Assembly: GCA_018714625.1 (NCBI GenBank)
Contig: DVNE01000037.1
Coordinates: 1 to 48,525 of the forward strand
Direction: 5' to 3'
DNA: 48,525 nt
Source: Candidatus Coproplasma excrementigallinarum
GTDB lineage: Bacteria > Bacillota > Clostridia > Christensenellales > Borkfalkiaceae
The translations under genes were made by a program, and so were the position numbers. Under the pieces are notes generated by a model. The model saw only the letters and a list, made by a program, of their open reading frames with translations, ran no database searches and was not told the origin of the DNA. Shown in pieces: positions 46,945-48,525 of this stretch (positions are counted from its first letter, which is position 1; the number at the start of each line of letters is the position of its first letter).

Positions 46945-48408
46945 GTGAGAAAATTTTTTGCAGCAATATCGGCGGTAGCCGTGCTTATTGCGGGTGCACT
47001 GCCCGCGGCTCAGACCGCCCTGGCACAAACTGAATATCCCTCCGCCCGTGCGGATACCGTTTACCCGGATTTTGTTTCCGATTTACCACTCGACGCAATA
47101 GACTGCTACGCCATAAACGGCGACGAATTTGCCTTCTCGCGCGAGGAATTTCTGTATATTTACTCTGGCGGAACGCGCACAAGCTCTCAGGACGAAGAGG
47201 GCAACCCCGCCTATATCTACGAGGGCGGCGTTATGCAGGGCTCTGCGGACGGAGTTATCTATGCCGCTGAACATACGGGCATAATAACCTCGCTCTGGTA
47301 CGACGCATACTCAGATGCGGACGGCGACGAGCAGACGGCACTCTTTTTTGCCGACGAGACGGGCGATGTTTACCGCTTTGACGGTTCGGGTACAGAACCC
47401 GAACAGCAGCCTGGCACAGAGCAACCCGCAGGCGAGCAGATAGTTACTAAAAACGGGCTTGCCTATTCGATTAAAAACGGCAGCCTTTCAGTGACCGATT
47501 TTACAGATTTGCGCGGCGAGGCTGACTTCCCCGCAGGCACATATTCGCACCTTAAAATGCAGGACGGCGACATATATGTTCTTAAAGATAACCTGCTGTG
47601 CATTATAGAGGGTGACACACTGGAAAAGGTGACCGTAAAGGGCATAACTTTCCGCTACACTGATGTAACCCAGGCCTACACAATCTCCGTCGGCAACAGC
47701 GCAACCCTTTTAAAAGAGGGCGGCGAGGTGCAGTTTGCCTACATTCCCGCAGGACAGTACATGACCGAGGTAGACCTCTCTGACCTCTCAGCCGAATATT
47801 TCGCCGTCGGGGAAGAGGGTACATTTGTAACGAGGCAGTCGCAGTATGCGCTGGTGCTCTGCACCACGGGCAACGCCGACATCGTGGCCATAGGCGGGAA
47901 GGCGTATATCACAAAATCGCTGTCAACGCGCATAAACGGACAGGATACCTCCGCGCCTTTTTCAGGCGGACAGCTTGTGTACGCCGCAGGCATATACAGC
48001 TCCCCCTTTATGAACGAAGGTACCAAGCTTGCCACGCTTGACATAGGTTCAAAGGTAAAAATATCGCGCCAGATAACGGCCGCAGGACAGCCCACGGCTT
48101 CTGGCGTGTTGCAGACAGACTTCTGTCTTGCCACATTTGTGGCCGAGGACGGCACGCAGACCACCGGCTACATCGCCACATCATTCCTCACCGCATACGA
48201 TTTTTCCGCCGAGGACGGCGACTTTACAGAGCCTACCCTCCCCGAAGATTACAGCGAACAGAATGTGATTTTAACAGTCGTGCTCATTATTGTTATAGTG
48301 GTGCTTGTTATAGCAGGCGTCGCGTACCTCTCCTACTCGAGCGGAGCAGGCAAGCGCAAAAAACGCGAAGGACGCTCGCGCGACGAAATAAAGACGGACG
48401 AAAAGTAA
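46945..48408 (+). CDS. Exported protein, single C-terminal TM, basic tail; possible beta-propeller plus SH3-like regions
   Basis: GTG start; signal peptide (M/V)RKFFAAISAVAVLIAGALPAAQTALAQ; TM VILTVVLIIVIVVLVIAGVAYL then GKRKKREGRSRDE; FCLATFVAEDGTQTTGYIATSFLTAYDF SH3-like. Confidence 0.75.
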   Translation: MRKFFAAISAVAVLIAGALPAAQTALAQTEYPSARADTVYPDFVSDLPLDAIDCYAINGDEFAFSREEFLYIYSGGTRTSSQDEEGNPAYIYEGGVMQGSADGVIYAAEHTGIITSLWYDAYSDADGDEQTALFFADETGDVYRFDGSGTEPEQQPGTEQPAGEQIVTKNGLAYSIKNGSLSVTDFTDLRGEADFPAGTYSHLKMQDGDIYVLKDNLLCIIEGDTLEKVTVKGITFRYTDVTQAYTISVGNSATLLKEGGEVQFAYIPAGQYMTEVDLSDLSAEYFAVGEEGTFVTRQSQYALVLCTTGNADIVAIGGKAYITKSLSTRINGQDTSAPFSGGQLVYAAGIYSSPFMNEGTKLATLDIGSKVKISRQITAAGQPTASGVLQTDFCLATFVAEDGTQTTGYIATSFLTAYDFSAEDGDFTEPTLPEDYSEQNVILTVVLIIVIVVLVIAGVAYLSYSSGAGKRKKREGRSRDEIKTDEK

Positions 48409-48525
48409 GTTACGGCAGAGTTCAAAAGGATTTTATATTGTCGGGATTGTCGCAGCACATCAGTTTTTGAGTAATTAAATAAATATTAAGTTTATAAGGA
48501 ATTAAGTAAATAAATAGGGGCGGGC

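Noticed and set aside
1-48525. tRNA, rRNA or known transposase genes
   Set aside because: None recognised by eye on either strand; a tRNAscan/Infernal run would be needed to exclude small RNAs.

Overview
This 48.5 kb window looks like a low-redundancy chromosomal segment of a Clostridia-like Firmicute. Supporting signs are sigK, an uninterrupted grpE/dnaK/dnaJ set, parE/parC and a Gram-positive MarR/ABC operon. All assignments come from reading protein motifs; no database search was run. Left part (1-37.4 kb): mainly housekeeping genes. These are a ferritin-like protein, a GNAT, an HtrA-like lipoprotein, a UDP-sugar pyrophosphorylase, a Nudix protein, GT2 and GT8-TagF glycosyltransferases, MazF, Nnr, RecX, IlvE, YigZ/IMPACT, TyrS, SigK, a heterodimeric ABC exporter with MarR, DnaJ/DnaK/GrpE, ParC/ParE, a large exported protein, an RluA-type pseudouridine synthase and a SAM methyltransferase. 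Right part (37.6-45.2 kb): a compact, intact, minus-strand phage-like morphogenesis cassette. It runs TerL, TerS-like 90 aa, portal, scaffold, coat, connector-like, beta-propeller-like and a terminal 165 aa gene. No integrase, replication, lysis or long-tail genes are visible in the window. It is bordered by a small regulator-like gene and two exported single-TM proteins. This stripped, apparently preserved podovirus-like packaging/capsid/neck module is the strongest candidate for an undescribed (domesticated, GTA-like) system. Also reported: a dispersed intergenic repeat, an 85-bp duplicated terminator-containing element, a probable leaderless exported-protein gene, an expanded repeat in GrpE, an orphan MazF and several unusually perfect hairpins.
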